A stretch of 64,000 nt of DNA, taken from assembly GCA_947311845.1 (NCBI GenBank), contig CAMZMU010000055.1:26061743-26125742 (forward strand), given 5' to 3'. Shown here one piece after another: positions 1-11,378 of the stretch. Positions within the stretch are counted from its first letter, which is position 1. Every line of letters begins with the position of its first letter. The DNA is from Poa pratensis (Eukaryota; Streptophyta; Magnoliopsida; Poales; Poaceae). The position numbers were made by a program, and so were the translations under genes. The notes below the pieces were generated by a model. That model had not been told where the DNA came from and did no database searches. It worked only from the letters and a program-made list of their open reading frames with translations.

Positions 1-443
1 GAAGAACGTAGAGGGTTCCAGTGACGGGATTGCACACACGATCTTACCCAGCTTCGGATCTCACGACGGTGGCGAGATCCTACGTGCTGCTATAATTCAC
101 TCAAGGAGAATATGTGTACAGGTTACAATGAGATTGTATGCGTGCCCTAAGGCTGCTGGAAGGCTGGCTTATAAAGGCGCCAAGCCTTCCCCTACAAGGA
201 AAGCCTTAACCGACCTAGATCACGAGTCCTAGACTAACACGGTAACAAACCCTAACTTGCTCCCTAAGGCGAACGCAGCCAGGCCTTCGTCTTGGACTTC
301 ACTAAGCCAGCCCAGAGCTTATCCTTGCGCCTAAGCCCATGAGGCCTTCTCCATTAAGCCCTCCGGCTTTATCTGATGGGCCTCCTTGGTGGGCCAGGTT
401 TTATCCACCGTGGCAGGTATACCCGTTCGGCATAACCTCCACA
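1..443. repeat. Probable LTR-retrotransposon remnant at window edge
   Basis: The segment has no coding potential and reads like a retrotransposon LTR. It contains a TATA-like 'ttataaagg' near 170, 'taaccctaac'-type text and an end near 'aacctccaca' (434-443), where host-like intron sequence seems to begin. It lies in the intron upstream of the first visible PILS exon. The family and both boundaries are uncertain because the left end is outside the window. Confidence 0.35.
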
Positions 444-559
444 ATCCGATACTGTCTTAGATGTTTGTCTGTGATGGCATAATACCTTTTTTCGGCAGTA
501 ACTTTGCTGTCATTGTTTTCTTTTCCTATTTTGAACATTCTCCCTTTTGTACTTTGTAG

Positions 560-2412
560 GTGGTATATTCCAGTAAATATTGTTGTAGGTGCCGTTTCCG
601 GTTCTTTGATTGGCTTTGTGGTGGCGTCTATCATCCGACCTCCTTATCCATACTTCAAGTTTACTGTTATCCATATCGGAATAGGTACTTCTTCTTTTTT
701 TGATTTTTTTTGCTTTTTTTGTTCTTCTATGTGTTACTGGTCTGACCCCTTATATTTGACACAGGGAATATTGGAAATATACCTCTTGTTCTTATCGCAG
801 CATTATGTCGGGATCCATCAAATCCTTTTGGTGACTCTGAAAAATGCAGCCAAGATGGAAATGCATATATCTCTTTTGGTCAATGGTATGTGTTTTTTTC
901 TCTCGGGATGCATGTGTTCGGTGATTTACTGATGACTAGCATGCAATAGAAAGATAACAGCTCGGCATTTCAATTAGGAATATGTGTAACCATTGTGATC
1001 ATTTACTGAAACAATTCTTGACACAAGACAGGTTGGTGCAATTATTGTCTACACATATGTGTTCAAGATGCTTTCTCCACCACCAGGTGAGACCTTTGAT
1101 GGTGATGATGAGAAACTTCCGGTTATAGCATCTGGAGAGAATGCGACTCCTGAAATAGGCAAATACCCAACAAGCACTCGTACTAGTACTGTACCTGAGG
1201 ATGAGCCTTTGTTATCTATCGAGGGGGATCAAAAGGGTGCTACATCCGTAGGGTCAAAGGTAAGAAAGTCTAGCAAGGATTTATGCACTTAACATTTTAG
1301 TATTCAATTTGAAGCAATTGCATTCCAGTGGTAAATAAATAATCGTGTTCTACTGATGCAGATAATCAGCTATGTTGGATGCGGGGTTAAATTCCTAAAA
1401 GACAAGCAGCTTCTTCAGCCACCAATTATTGCCTCTGTATGTATTTATTGATGCTACTGTTTCTACTTTCTACTAGCAATTGGTACTTAAAAATATCTCT
1501 GCATTCTGTGCCTTGAAAACTATATTACGCTGCGGAACAGGTTTTTGCAATTGGCATTGGTGTTGTTCCAGTCCTGAAGAATTTGATATTCACGGATGAT
1601 GCGCCTCTATTCTTCTTCACAGACAGCTGTCTGATTCTTGGGTATTTGCATCTCCCAGATTCCTTTTACAAACCATAGACCTCTTACCAATAAAGTTATG
1701 GAAGTAAAAAAAGTAGCATGATGACTTTTAAATTCTGTCACGTTTTCAGGGAAGCTATGATCCCTTGCATTTTGCTTGCTGTTGGGGTAATCTCGTTGAT
1801 GGTAAGCATATATTTCCGTTCAAACTGTTGCAAAATTGTAGGATATCACCCCACCATTGCCATTTTGTGGTGTTGAGATTCATTTCTCCAGATTTCAACA
1901 CTAGCCCTTGTTTATTCACCAGGCCCTGGCGAAGGAAGTCAAAGACTTGGTATGCGAACCACCATTGCTATTATTTTTGCACGGTTAATCTTGGTTCCAA
2001 TGGCTGGGGTTGGCATCGTCTTGCTAGTTGATAAACTTGGTTTCATTCCCAAAAACGACAAAATGTTCAAGTTTGTCCTACTACTGCAGCATTCCATGCC
2101 CACATCAGTGTTGTCAGGTATGAGAAAATAAGGACGACTGCTTATCATTTACCATCATGTGCTCATGTTTAAAGATTTATCTGCTAACATTTTGGTAGTT
2201 GAGATCTGTAAACAGTAGGTGTGGGGCAACATGTGCTGCATGTTAGCAAACCACATTATGGAATCTTATAGAAGAACGTTCTGTTTGCAGGTGCCGTTGC
2301 AAACCTGAGAGGGTGTGGAAAAGAATCAGCCGCGATTTTATTCTGGGTGCACATTTTTGCTGTATTTTCCATGGCAGGATGGATTATTTTCTATTTGACC
2401 TTGCTCTTCTAA
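560..2412 (+). CDS. PILS: PIN-LIKES (PILS) auxin transport-type membrane protein, 5' incomplete, with two apparent single-base losses
   Basis: PILS proteins sit in the ER membrane and affect intracellular auxin. Visible exons are 560-684, 765-885, 1032-1259, 1362-1436, 1541-1641, 1750-1801, 1923-2117 and 2291-2412 (TAA). Family landmarks are WYIPVNIVVGA, GNIGNIPLVLIAALCRDPSNP, VGAIIVYTYVFKML, RTTIAIIFARLILVP, LLQHSMPTSVLSGAVANLRG and the C-terminal FWVHIFAVFSMAGW helix. N-terminal exons are absent, so they must lie before base 1. Two exon ends are one base short of phase. The exon ending at 885 gives CAATG|gtatg where TGG|gt is expected. The exon 1750-1801 has a four-G run near 1783 where five G would give the family's GGNLVDGPG join to the acceptor at 1922. 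Alternatives that stay open are a donor after 889 (one extra Tyr) and an acceptor at 1891 (about ten extra residues). Family assignment is firm; functionality is uncertain. Confidence 0.88.
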
Positions 2413-2963
2413 GTACGTGAACCGCTTGTATATCGGACTTATATATCGGTTCATTTCCTTTCTGGGCTCGTGCCTGCAGCAGTGCAGATGACTGATTTAT
2501 GACCCTCAAATTATTCTGGTTTGATTTACAGATACAGTACAGAACGGCAATTTCTGAAGAAAGTAGATACTGTCAAAGCATATTGAAGAAAGATAGTGTC
2601 ATTATTTGTACAATAGCTACTAAATCATGGTGGCAGCTCTGGAGTTATGAGTTGTATCTGTACAGATATGGTTCCTCGTTCCCGCTTCTGTAAATGTCAC
2701 TGTTATATTAATTTTGGCCTCATCGTCGCTCCTTCAAGCAGTGAGCAATGAGAAACCGCAGCAGCTAGTGCCCTGCCCATATCATCAGGTTACCCTGAAC
2801 CCTTTAGGTCGGGCAGAGCCGAGTCTTATTATCACCATCTCTATTACCTCTGTATCTCCAAATATTGTAGCACTCCATGTTCTTAATGAATGATGTACTC
2901 CGCTGAAGTGTATTTTATATTGTATCATTGTGACGTCCCATTGTTCGGGTGGTGCTTGAGTTC
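2413..2963 (+). other. PILS 3' UTR and downstream flank
   Basis: This is AT-rich non-coding sequence after the PILS stop. 'aatgaatgatg' near 2885 could serve as a polyadenylation signal. I see no other gene here. Confidence 0.5.
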
Positions 2964-3137
2964 AGTTAGCACTCAGTGAGAACCAATCGCTGGCTTCTGG
3001 CTAGAGCTCACGGCTGGTGAGCTCAGAGCTCACCTACCCGGGTTCAAATCACAGGTGAAGAGTTCGGACTAAACAATAATCGCTGGAGATGGAGGGGTCC
3101 TTCCTCCGTTGGTCAACGTTTTAGTTACCACTCAGTG
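2964..3137 (+). mobile_element. tRNA-derived SINE with 15-bp target duplication
   Basis: The element body (2979-3122, 144 bp) has a tRNA-like 5' half. It has a box A-like 'tggctagagct' near 2998 and a box B 'gggttcaaatc' at 3041-3051. The 3' end runs 'ggtcaacgttt', as in grass Au-type SINEs. It is flanked by AGTTAGCACTCAGTG (2964-2978) and AGTTACCACTCAGTG (3123-3137), a 14/15 direct repeat that fits a retroposition target-site duplication. No ORF is expected. The family name Au is from memory; the TSD and promoter boxes are seen directly. Confidence 0.72.
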
Positions 3138-4440
3138 CATCGTACAGCAGTGGATGGATCTGATTGTCACGAAAAATTATGTGCAAGTACTGCCAGCTGG
3201 TTTTCAAGGCTTGCGGGTGTCGCCAAACTGATCTCATCATGTGCTTATATATAGATCTTGAAACCTACAGATCTGAAATTCTGAACCAATAATTTCCGTA
3301 TACAAATGTCCAAACTCACCTCTCAGGCTGTCACGTTGCTTTTCAGTATTCACCCTAGTTTTTGCTCGTTCTAAAAGAAACATCCTTAGTTTTCTTGCTC
3401 GCACATCTACTAAATTTTAATTTCGTCTAGCCAGAAAAAAAAACTCCTCGAGAAAGGGAGTAGTTGCCGAGTGGAATGGAATATACCCAAATCATTCGCA
3501 ACATCAACATGTCAGGATAAGCAAGTAACATAGCGTCAGACGAAGTAGATATCGCCAACCATGCTGCACAGTTTGGAACCATATCCTCGAGTGTCAGACG
3601 AAATAAGATATAGCCAACCAAACAGAAGTTCAAAATGTAATGGTATTTTAAATCCTATAAATGGACACATGAATGTATAAGGTTGCACCACAAAAATTTC
3701 ATAGTTATATAGAGAAAATTAATATGATTTGACTTGAAGAGAAGTTTTCTATGAAATTATAAAGTGGACCATACTAAAGCTTCTTTTAGCTTCTAATCCT
3801 ACAAACTAAAGTCCTATAAGAAAATTTACTAAAGCATAGAATCCTCTGTGATTATTTTTTAACCAAAGAGAGCCTGTGTGTGCCTGGAATAGAAATCAGT
3901 CTATCTACTACACAGACATGTTCGCAATGTGAGTATGGCCAGAACAGTGGCGGGTCAGGGCTACTTCCCAAGGCCCAAATGCGACATCCCGTTCTCTCTC
4001 CCCACGAAATATTGTCAAAGCAATCACTGAGTCGTAGCCATTATCGTTGCATATCATTTTCCACTCAAAAAGAATAAATGAACAAGTTCTAGCAGAGTAG
4101 CAGGACTAGTATAACCAAACCACAAATCCTCCCGCTGTAGTAAAAGTGTAGAGCCCCCCAAAAATCCTCCAAACATTTCAAACGATTAACTACAGAAACT
4201 ACTAATCCAAACAGCACCTTCCTAGAAATAGGAAGCATTGTCAGAAAGGATAACAGCAAAAAAAAAAAGCTTCCATTGCCAACATGTTATCAGCTACAAT
4301 GTGCTTTCCCCTCTCTAGTGCCAGAACTTTAGAATTGATTCCATTACCACAGGAAGCAGCAAAGTAAACACGAAAAAAGTCCTTGCTATCGTCTTGGAAT
4401 AACTTTGCAGCAAGGTAAAGGATGCCTATGAGATGACAAA
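3138..4440. other. Intergenic, no gene seen
   Basis: This is AT-rich spacer between the PILS and C2 genes. Short ORFs at 3427-3633 (-) and 3880-4077 (+) have no recognisable domain and no splice context. The last few hundred bases probably hold the promoter and 5' UTR of the C2 gene, but I see no diagnostic element. Confidence 0.5.
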
Positions 4441-4506
4441 CCTCACATCATATCCCCTGGTCCGCATCACATCCTGCTAGCTTCTCACCGTCCCTATTCA
4501 CACAAA

Positions 4507-6126
4507 ATGAAAAAGATATCAGTTGAGTTCTGCATAATCTCCGCCCGCGGCCTAGGACGCAAATCATCGCTGCTGAAGCCACAGTGGTTCTCAGTCGGAT
4601 GGGTTGATCCCAACAGCAAGTACTGCACCAAGATTGATGCATCTGGGAACTCAGATGCAAGTTGGGGCACCAAGTTCTCGGTGTCGGTCGATGAGCATGA
4701 TCTGCCCGTGCAGCGGATGGAGCTGACAGTTGAAGTCTACAGGAGAGAGCCCATCTTCCTAAGGGAGCATCTCCAGGGAGCTGCAGTTGTCCAGATGAAG
4801 GAGTACCTTGACAGATTTGCACACAGTGAGGAGCATTCTGAAATCATCGAGGAGACCGGGAGTTTCCAGCTTAGGAGGAAGAAGTCCGACAAACCTCATG
4901 GCTTTGTGGATATATCCATCCGAATCTGCAAGGAAGAACATCCTCATGATCAGTTTTCAGGTAAACAGAAATTTCTGGTTTGCACGAAAGAAATAATCTG
5001 ATTTGGCATCTGCATCTGAGATGCCGATTGAAACACTTGTAGGGTAGGAGTTTAGGTAAAACAGATCATTTACCAAAACTTTTGCACACAACACTAGAAT
5101 GGTTGTCAGAACTAAAATAACAATAATAACGGAAATCAATATTACTTTTGGTTATCTACATAGGTTGCAAGAAATTATGTATGATCCATTTTCCAGATAA
5201 TAGCATAATATCATAGACTCATAGCAACAGAAGTACACGGTGTATACTGGCATATTTGTCCTCAGTTTGTAAGGAAATGGCCAACACTTTTTCTGGCACG
5301 AATAAGCACGACATGCTTGATCCATCAATAGGTTTGGAATATGCACAGAATGACCAAATCTTCTGTTGTTTGAAAAACATAACAGTGTTGGCAGAAGAAT
5401 AAATATATCGTCGAAGGAGTAAGACAGTAGGAATGGTAGCATGCTATAGTCAAAGGATCTACGATCTAGCTCTTACTATCAAAAGTGTAATATTTAGGAA
5501 TGGAGTATGCTAGCATGCTATAGTCAAAGGAGTATGATGTTACTATCAAAATCGAAATAAGACAAGCTTCAGAACTATATACCATATTTATTTTTTACAG
5601 TCCACATACAATTATATTTAACCTATATCCTCTTCTGCTGATTTGCAGGATCACCTGAAGGATTGAAGCACCCAGATCAGGTTGGCATCACATTTGCTAT
5701 AGAAGATGGCCCAGTCTATAATTATCCACCACCGCCTTACAATCATCATTATAGGGGCCACAGCGAAGCTGCTGATAACTATAGTAATTTCATGCCGGTG
5801 ATCTCGGAACTCGCCCAGATCCATCACCATCCTACAGCTACCAACCCCCAATGGTTCCGTTAACCCTGCCACCACCACTAACTTCAAACCCCAGCTTCTA
5901 TGCACCACAGTATCCTGGTAGGGGGCAAGTGTCACAGAACTACATCAATCTGCCACCAAGAAAACCTGCAGGTCAGAACAGCGCACCAAACTTTGGAATG
6001 GGGCTTGGAGCTGGAGCATTGGCCGCTGGAACTATGATATTTGGTGAAACCCTCTTGCCAGGTCCAAGTTTCAGTGCTGGTCTTAATGGTGCAAGCCTAT
6101 CTGTATCCAATGATGCACCATTCTAA
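4507..6126 (+). CDS. C2-domain SRC2-like protein, frameshifted in exon 2
   Basis: Exon 1 is 4507-4960, donor GTAAAC; exon 2 begins at 5649 after TTTGCAG. Exon 1 encodes one C2 domain: strand 1 is KISVEFCIISARGLGR, followed by FSVGWVDPNSKYCTKIDASG and a C-terminal strand HGFVDISIRICKE. C2 domains of this plant group bind phospholipids, often with calcium, and act at membranes. Exon 2 starts a Pro/His/Tyr-rich tail that stops at 5861-5863. The adjacent frame, open from 5788 to 6126, continues a Pro-rich tail and ends in an SRC2-like glycine motif (FGMGLGAGALAAG). The intact product should therefore cross frames between about 5788 and 5860. That interval is too short for an intron, so a small indel is the simplest reading. 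The 3' end runs tail-to-tail into the PPR gene, 46 bases away. Confidence 0.8.
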
Positions 6127-6171
6127 TATCTGAGCAATAGCATGTCGATGGCATGTAACAACATACGTAAG

Positions 6172-8001
6172 TTATGAGCATTCAATTGAATAAAATGGTG
6201 TTCTGATACTCAAATCGCTGCAATCCCTCATCCAACTGATCAAAGCATGCAGCATCTCATAGATCATGTCAGCCTCAGGATGTGCGTTATCCCCGCTAAC
6301 AAAAGCATGCACCACTGTTCCGCTCCCGCCATTTCCTCCACCCACTTCAACCCAGCTGCAGCCTGGTGCAGCCTTCTGCACACCTCGCCGTCACATCTCC
6401 CCCCTTACCTCCTGCAGCTCCTCAAAGTTTCCATCCCAACCGTGTGTGTTTGCTAGCAGCACCCATCCACCGCTCCCAGACTCCTCTGTCATCATCAGCA
6501 TCCTAGCTGCCTCTTGGGCCCTCTCTTTATCACCATGCATCCGGCATGCTGCAAGGTATGTCTTCCATGCACCAGCCCCTACAGCCCCTGCTTCTTCTAC
6601 CACCTTTCTCGCCCCGTCCAGCCTCCCTGCTCGCCCAAGCATGTCAGTGACACATGCGTAGTGCTGCAGCTGCGGGTCCAAACCAAACTCCTCTTTCATC
6701 CTCTTAAGGAAACGCCCACCTTCTTCAACAAGCCCAGAGTGGCTGCAAGCCGACATTGCCCCCAGCAGCGTTACCTCATCCGGCACAAGCCCCTCCACCT
6801 CTGTCATCTGGCGGAACAACTCCAATGCTTCCAGCCCACGCCCATGGGATGCATACCCATCGATCATAATATTCCACGATGCCACGTCATGTTGGCGCAT
6901 CCAACCAAATACCCGGCACGCCTCGTCCAGCGCCCCGCTCTTGGCATACATGTCAACAAGCGCATTACAAGCGAACATATCCAGTGCGCCGTGGCAAGCC
7001 AGTCCGCTCGTCACGATGTACCCATGCACCTCCCTCCCGACCTTCAGCGCTGCAGTATGCGCACATGCAGGGAGAACAGCCGCGACAGTCACCGCATCGA
7101 GCCATGCCGCGGCACGCCTCATCCTTGCAAACAGCCTCATCGCCCCCACATGGTCAGCCGAGTAATGCAACGCCGACAGCATCGAATTCCAGCTGAACAA
7201 GTCCCTGTCCCGCTCTGCCATCCCCTCAAACACCTTTGCTGAATCGGCCACCTTATGGCACTTCCCATAGAGATCCACCAAGGCGTTACACACCGAGACC
7301 TCGTGGTCAAATCCATGCTTTACCACCATCCCGTGAACCGCGGCCCCGCGCTGGAAATCCGCCGTCGTGGTACAGACCGAGAGGATTCCGGTGACGGTGA
7401 AGCTGCTGATCTCCACAGAGTCGTTGGCTCTCATTCGCAGGAAGCAGTCCATGGCCCGGTGGAAGCATCCGAGCTTGGCGAAGCCGTTGAGCATGGCGTT
7501 CCAGACGACGACGTCCCGGAGGGGCAATTCGTCGAACAGGCGGTGCGCGTGGGCGGCGAGGCCGAGCCTGAGGCAGGCGTGGAGCAGGGCGCTGGCGCAG
7601 AAGAGGTCGTGCGCGAGGCCGCAGAGGAGGGCGAGGGAGTGGATGGCGAGGAGGTGGCGCGGGGACGGCGCGGAGGATACGAGCGGAGGGAAGGAGAATG
7701 GGTCCGGGGAGTGGGCGAGGCGGAGGCGGAGGCGGCGGAAGACGGGGAGCGCGAGCGGGTGCGGGAGGGAGAGCGCGGCGTTGAAGCAGGGGAGCGGGGA
7801 GGCGGGGGTGAGGAGGAGGTGGACGGCGGGGTGGAGGGCCGGGACGCGCGCATAGAGGGAGACGAGGGAGGTGAGGGTGGCGGGGGCGGAGGCGAGGAGA
7901 CCGGAGACGAGGAGGTGGGCGTGCAGCGGCAGGAGCAGGCGCCGGGTGGGAAGATGCGGGTTGGAGACGATGGCGCGGAGAGGGAACTGCAGGGCCGCCA
8001 T
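6172..8001 (-). pseudogene. E-class PPR protein with in-frame premature TGA
   Basis: This is an intronless gene, as is usual for plant PPR proteins, which bind organellar RNA in chloroplasts or mitochondria. From ATG at 8001 the frame runs 536 codons of PLS-type repeats (for example VVVWNAMLNGFAKLG, VCNALVDLYGK, ASWNIMIDGYASHGRG, YACVTDMLGRAGRL). It meets TGA at 6391-6393, then continues in the same frame to 6172 with the E domain, including CSWVEVGGG and VHAFVSGDNAHPE. Read through, it would be about 609 residues, a normal length for E-class proteins. TGA sits where an Arg is usual (GEM-x-RRGVQK), which fits CGA to TGA. The stop removes the E domain, which editing-type PPR proteins need to recruit the deaminase machinery. 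The N-terminus is hydrophobic and Arg-rich and could be a targeting peptide. Confidence 0.88.
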
Positions 8002-8149
8002 TTTTCTGGCCGGCGGCGGTGTCGTCGCCGTGGACTCGTGGCTCTTGACAGGGAGAGTTTCAGAGTACTGAAAGCTTCAGACCTCCGCTCCATCCGGTTT
8101 GTTCGCGCCATTACAAGTTTTTTTTCGCAAACCTGTTGCATTTGAAGCC

Positions 8150-8689
8150 CACTCGTCTAGCGGGGCAGAGATATTGTTGGGCCAAAGTGAGTATATCGGA
8201 CCGAAACATAAGCAATCACCAGAAAAACATGATTGTCTAAAAAAGAACCAGAAAAAAACATGAACCTCGGAATATTAAAGATATCGATGTGAGAAATTCA
8301 TATGGCAAAAATGCTTTGCAATTTAGACTTAGTTACAAGGTATTGTATTTATGATTTACATTTTTTAAAATAAGCTATTTGTCCTCTGCTTCGTTCTCTC
8401 TTTATTTTTTCCACATCGAGGAGGCGTCCCATTGTCCATCGATTACTCCTTTCGGCCAGATTTTAGGCCATGATCGACTCACCCAACCTTGCAGTTTGAA
8501 TCTTGGATTTCGGAGCATTGGATTCTCACCAATGTTTTACTTGTAACATTTCTCTCCCCAATCTCACCATAGTGAGAGCCCTTTCACTATTGGTATATCT
8601 TGAGATGATTTTCAAATCTTCACAAACTTTCTCACACCTAATTAGGACCTGGACGCTTCCATACAATCCTAACCGCTTAAGGTTTCTCA
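8150..8689. other. Intergenic, presumed PPR 5' flank
   Basis: This is AT-rich sequence upstream of the PPR start. Short ORFs on both strands (8503-8778 and its antisense) show no domain. No repeat family was recognised. Confidence 0.5.
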
Positions 8690-9231
8690 CGGGGGATTTC
8701 AAACTGCCCAGTGAAAAAATAGATCGATGCTCCTCTTTATTTTTGGCACTGTGTGAGGAGCTTACCAAGCTTGATTGAAAAAAATAATGGTGTAGGAGAG
8801 ATTTCAAAACAGCTCAACAAGATGTCCCTTGGGGAAGAAGCTTGAGACCTTTTTATACACCACCCAAAAACATGCCCGATAGAAGACCTCATGTGCACCC
8901 CGAAAGGTTTCTCAGTTTTGTAAAGATGATTACCCTCTTCATAAATTAGAAAATAATAGACGGGGGATTTCAAACTGGCCTAGTGAAAAATAGATCGATG
9001 CTCCTCTTTATTTTCAGCACTATGTGAGGAGCTTACCAAGCTTTATTGAAACAAATAATGGTGTAGGAGAGATTTAAAAACAGCTCAACAATATGTCCCT
9101 TGGGGAAGATGCTTGAGACCTTTTTATACACCACCCAAAAACATGCCCGATAGAAGACCTCGTGTGCATCCCGAAAGGTTTCTCGGTTTTGTAAAGATGA
9201 TTACCCTCTTCATAAATTACAAAAGAATACA
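8690..9231 (+). repeat. Two-copy tandem duplication, period 271 bp
   Basis: Copy 1 (8690-8960) and copy 2 (8961-9231) begin with 'cgggggatttcaaactg' and can be followed base by base through 'tagatcgatgctcctc', 'ggtgtaggagagattt' and 'cttcataaatta'. They differ by scattered substitutions and small indels. There is no coding potential shared between copies. It is a simple local duplication next to a Stowaway-like element. Confidence 0.85.
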
Positions 9232-9274
9232 TCTTTAAAAATAAATTTCACGTTTATCATGTTTCAATAAAATG

Positions 9275-9622
9275 TACTCTCTCCGTTTAAAATTGCTCCG
9301 CATATTCGATTTTTTTAGACTGTGCAATAAAAAGCTGTGTGCATCTATTGATGCAGAGGCCAGGGCTTTATCCCCTATTTCGAAGAAAATAGATCTGATC
9401 AAAGTCAATCATTGTGAAAATTTATCCAGTATATGGAGAAAACTTCAACATATACAAAATCATATCGATATTATTAGAACCATCGCGGAATGTATTTTCA
9501 TATTGTATGCATTTGAATTTTACATGTTAATATCTTCTTTATATATACGTGATCAAATTTCATAAATATTAACTTTGATCAAAACTACTAGGCGTGGAGT
9601 AACTTAAAATGGAGAGAGAATA
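9275..9622. mobile_element. Stowaway-like (Tc1/mariner) MITE
   Basis: The element spans 9277-9620. Terminal inverted repeats are CTCTCTCCGTTTAAAA at the left and, in reverse complement, TTCTCTCTCCATTTTAA at the right. It is flanked by TA on both sides (9275-9276 and 9621-9622). The 'CTCCCTCCGTT' theme and TA target are typical of grass Stowaway elements. It is non-coding and about 344 bp. Confidence 0.72.
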
Positions 9623-9779
9623 TTATTTTAGAAGGATCTACCTCTTACACGTCGTAGTCCTAGACACGATATGTGGGCTCAACGGTAAGGAGCTCTAGAC
9701 CCGTACGGCCGTACCGGCGAGGACCACCGGAGGGGAAAACTAGGTCAGGCCACGCGTGCGGGTCTTGTCCACGGCAGCA

Positions 9780-10212
9780 CACCGTTGGCAGAGTGCATAT
9801 CTGGTGACACCACACATTATATGACACCATGATACCACTTTTCAAAATTGAATTTTGCAAGTTTGAAAAAAGTCCGAAACTATTTTGTGTGTGTTTACAA
9901 GCTGTATGTTTAATACACCTAGATTTTGCAGAATCAAATTTGAAATACACGTGGAGAAATAGAAAAGACAAATCCAACATAAAAAAGTGTCATAAAAAGA
10001 CAAAAAATACAAAATGACACTATTCACATGGGTATTTGTCTTTTTTCTTCTGTGGGTGTATTTCAAATTTGGTTCTGAAATTTTTAGAGAATGCAAACAC
10101 ACATCTTGTCAACAACGACAATTGTTTGTGAATTTTTTTTGGCTTTGTAAATTTAACATTTGAAGGGTGATACTATCATGGTGTTACTAGATATTTTCCC
10201 ACCGTTGGCAGA
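9780..10212. mobile_element. MITE with long direct-repeat flanks, Mutator-like
   Basis: The AT-rich body folds back on itself: 'tatctggtgacacc...catgataccac' at the left pairs with 'gtgatactatcatggtgttactagatatttt' at the right. CACCGTTGGCAGA occurs on both sides (9780-9792 and 10200-10212). A duplication of 9 bp or more points to Mutator-type transposition. A relative lies at 44475-44865. It has no ORF of note. Confidence 0.65.
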
Positions 10213-11378
10213 CAGGGGACAGGAACCTGGCGATGGAGTCGCACCTTCCGGCGGCCAAACTCGGGACGAAGGTAGGCCGGTGAGGTGATTCCACGTCGCT
10301 GTGCCATATCTTTAATTGTTTAGGAAAAACCGAGCACAAAGGACAAAATCAGGTACCAAGAGCCGAAGAAGGAGAGAGCTCTCTTATTTGGAGTTAAGTG
10401 AAGTGGTTAGATATCGTGTGCAGGAGGATGATGACAAAATTTGGTACGTGTTAATGCTTTTAGACGAGAGGGAGAGAGAGATTAGAGAAGTGTGGTTACC
10501 ATGTGTCCATGTGCATCCATGGCGAAACCGGCCGGCTCCGATCGAGCGGTCTAGTTGTAAGCAGCATAAACAAGTCATCAAAAGTGCTAAAGAAATTGTC
10601 AGTCAGAGCGGAGAGAGATCGAACGGACGTACTTAGGTTAAAACTTGGCTAGGTTGGTCGTAGTATGAAGTTGCTGCAAGTGAGATATACTCGATCGATC
10701 GCCATGATTACATATCTATCCGCCTTCATACGCGGCGAGAGCGACCGCCGGGCGCGCGGCCGGATTTCCGGCCAAGGAAGGAGGGAGTGCATGCGGTTTG
10801 GTCCAAAAGCAGCACCGCATCACATCACGGTCACATCCACCGGTCGATCGCACGTCTCTCTTTCAGCTCATGCGCTGCCGGCCGGGGTCAAAAATGGCAC
10901 GCGTACGTCGCGCGTCTTTTTCCTCCTCCTCCTCTTTCTTCACACGCTGCTTTCACTTTTCTCCCGGGCTTGCTAGCTAGTGCGGCCCGGTTCCGTAGCC
11001 ATCGATGATTACCTAGCTAGCTATCGATCGAGAGCCACGAGTTTTAATTCAGAATCTCTCGCTCGCCTGTTCGGTGCTGGTGCTGGGCGCATTGCAAGTT
11101 TCATGCAATGATGTGTGCGAGTGAGGATCGATGCTGGGTACAGCTTCTTTCGCACCGATGGATGGACGACGATGCATGCCTCGATCGATGGCGCATGCAC
11201 GGGCCGGAGGCCGAGACTCCGGCCGGGAATGTCGGTTGTGTGCCATTGTACCGTATCCCACTATGTACCCTATGCCACCATGTATATCCACCTTCTTGGG
11301 TACAAGCTGTCAGCAATAGCTAATCCAGCTTGTTCCGGCAGATCTTATTGTTCGGATCGACTTCCGATAGCTAGAGGT
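10213..11378. other. Intergenic, no gene seen
   Basis: The composition is mixed, with CGATCGATCG-like text near 10690-11190. Several overlapping short ORFs lie at 11049-11323 in all frames, none with a domain or splice structure. I can assign nothing here. Confidence 0.5.

Noticed and set aside
7255..8145. Long GC-rich plus-strand ORF opposite the PPR gene
   Set aside because: Antisense shadow: GC-rich third positions of the PPR gene suppress stops on the other strand. It has no domain and low complexity (Glu/Gly/Arg).
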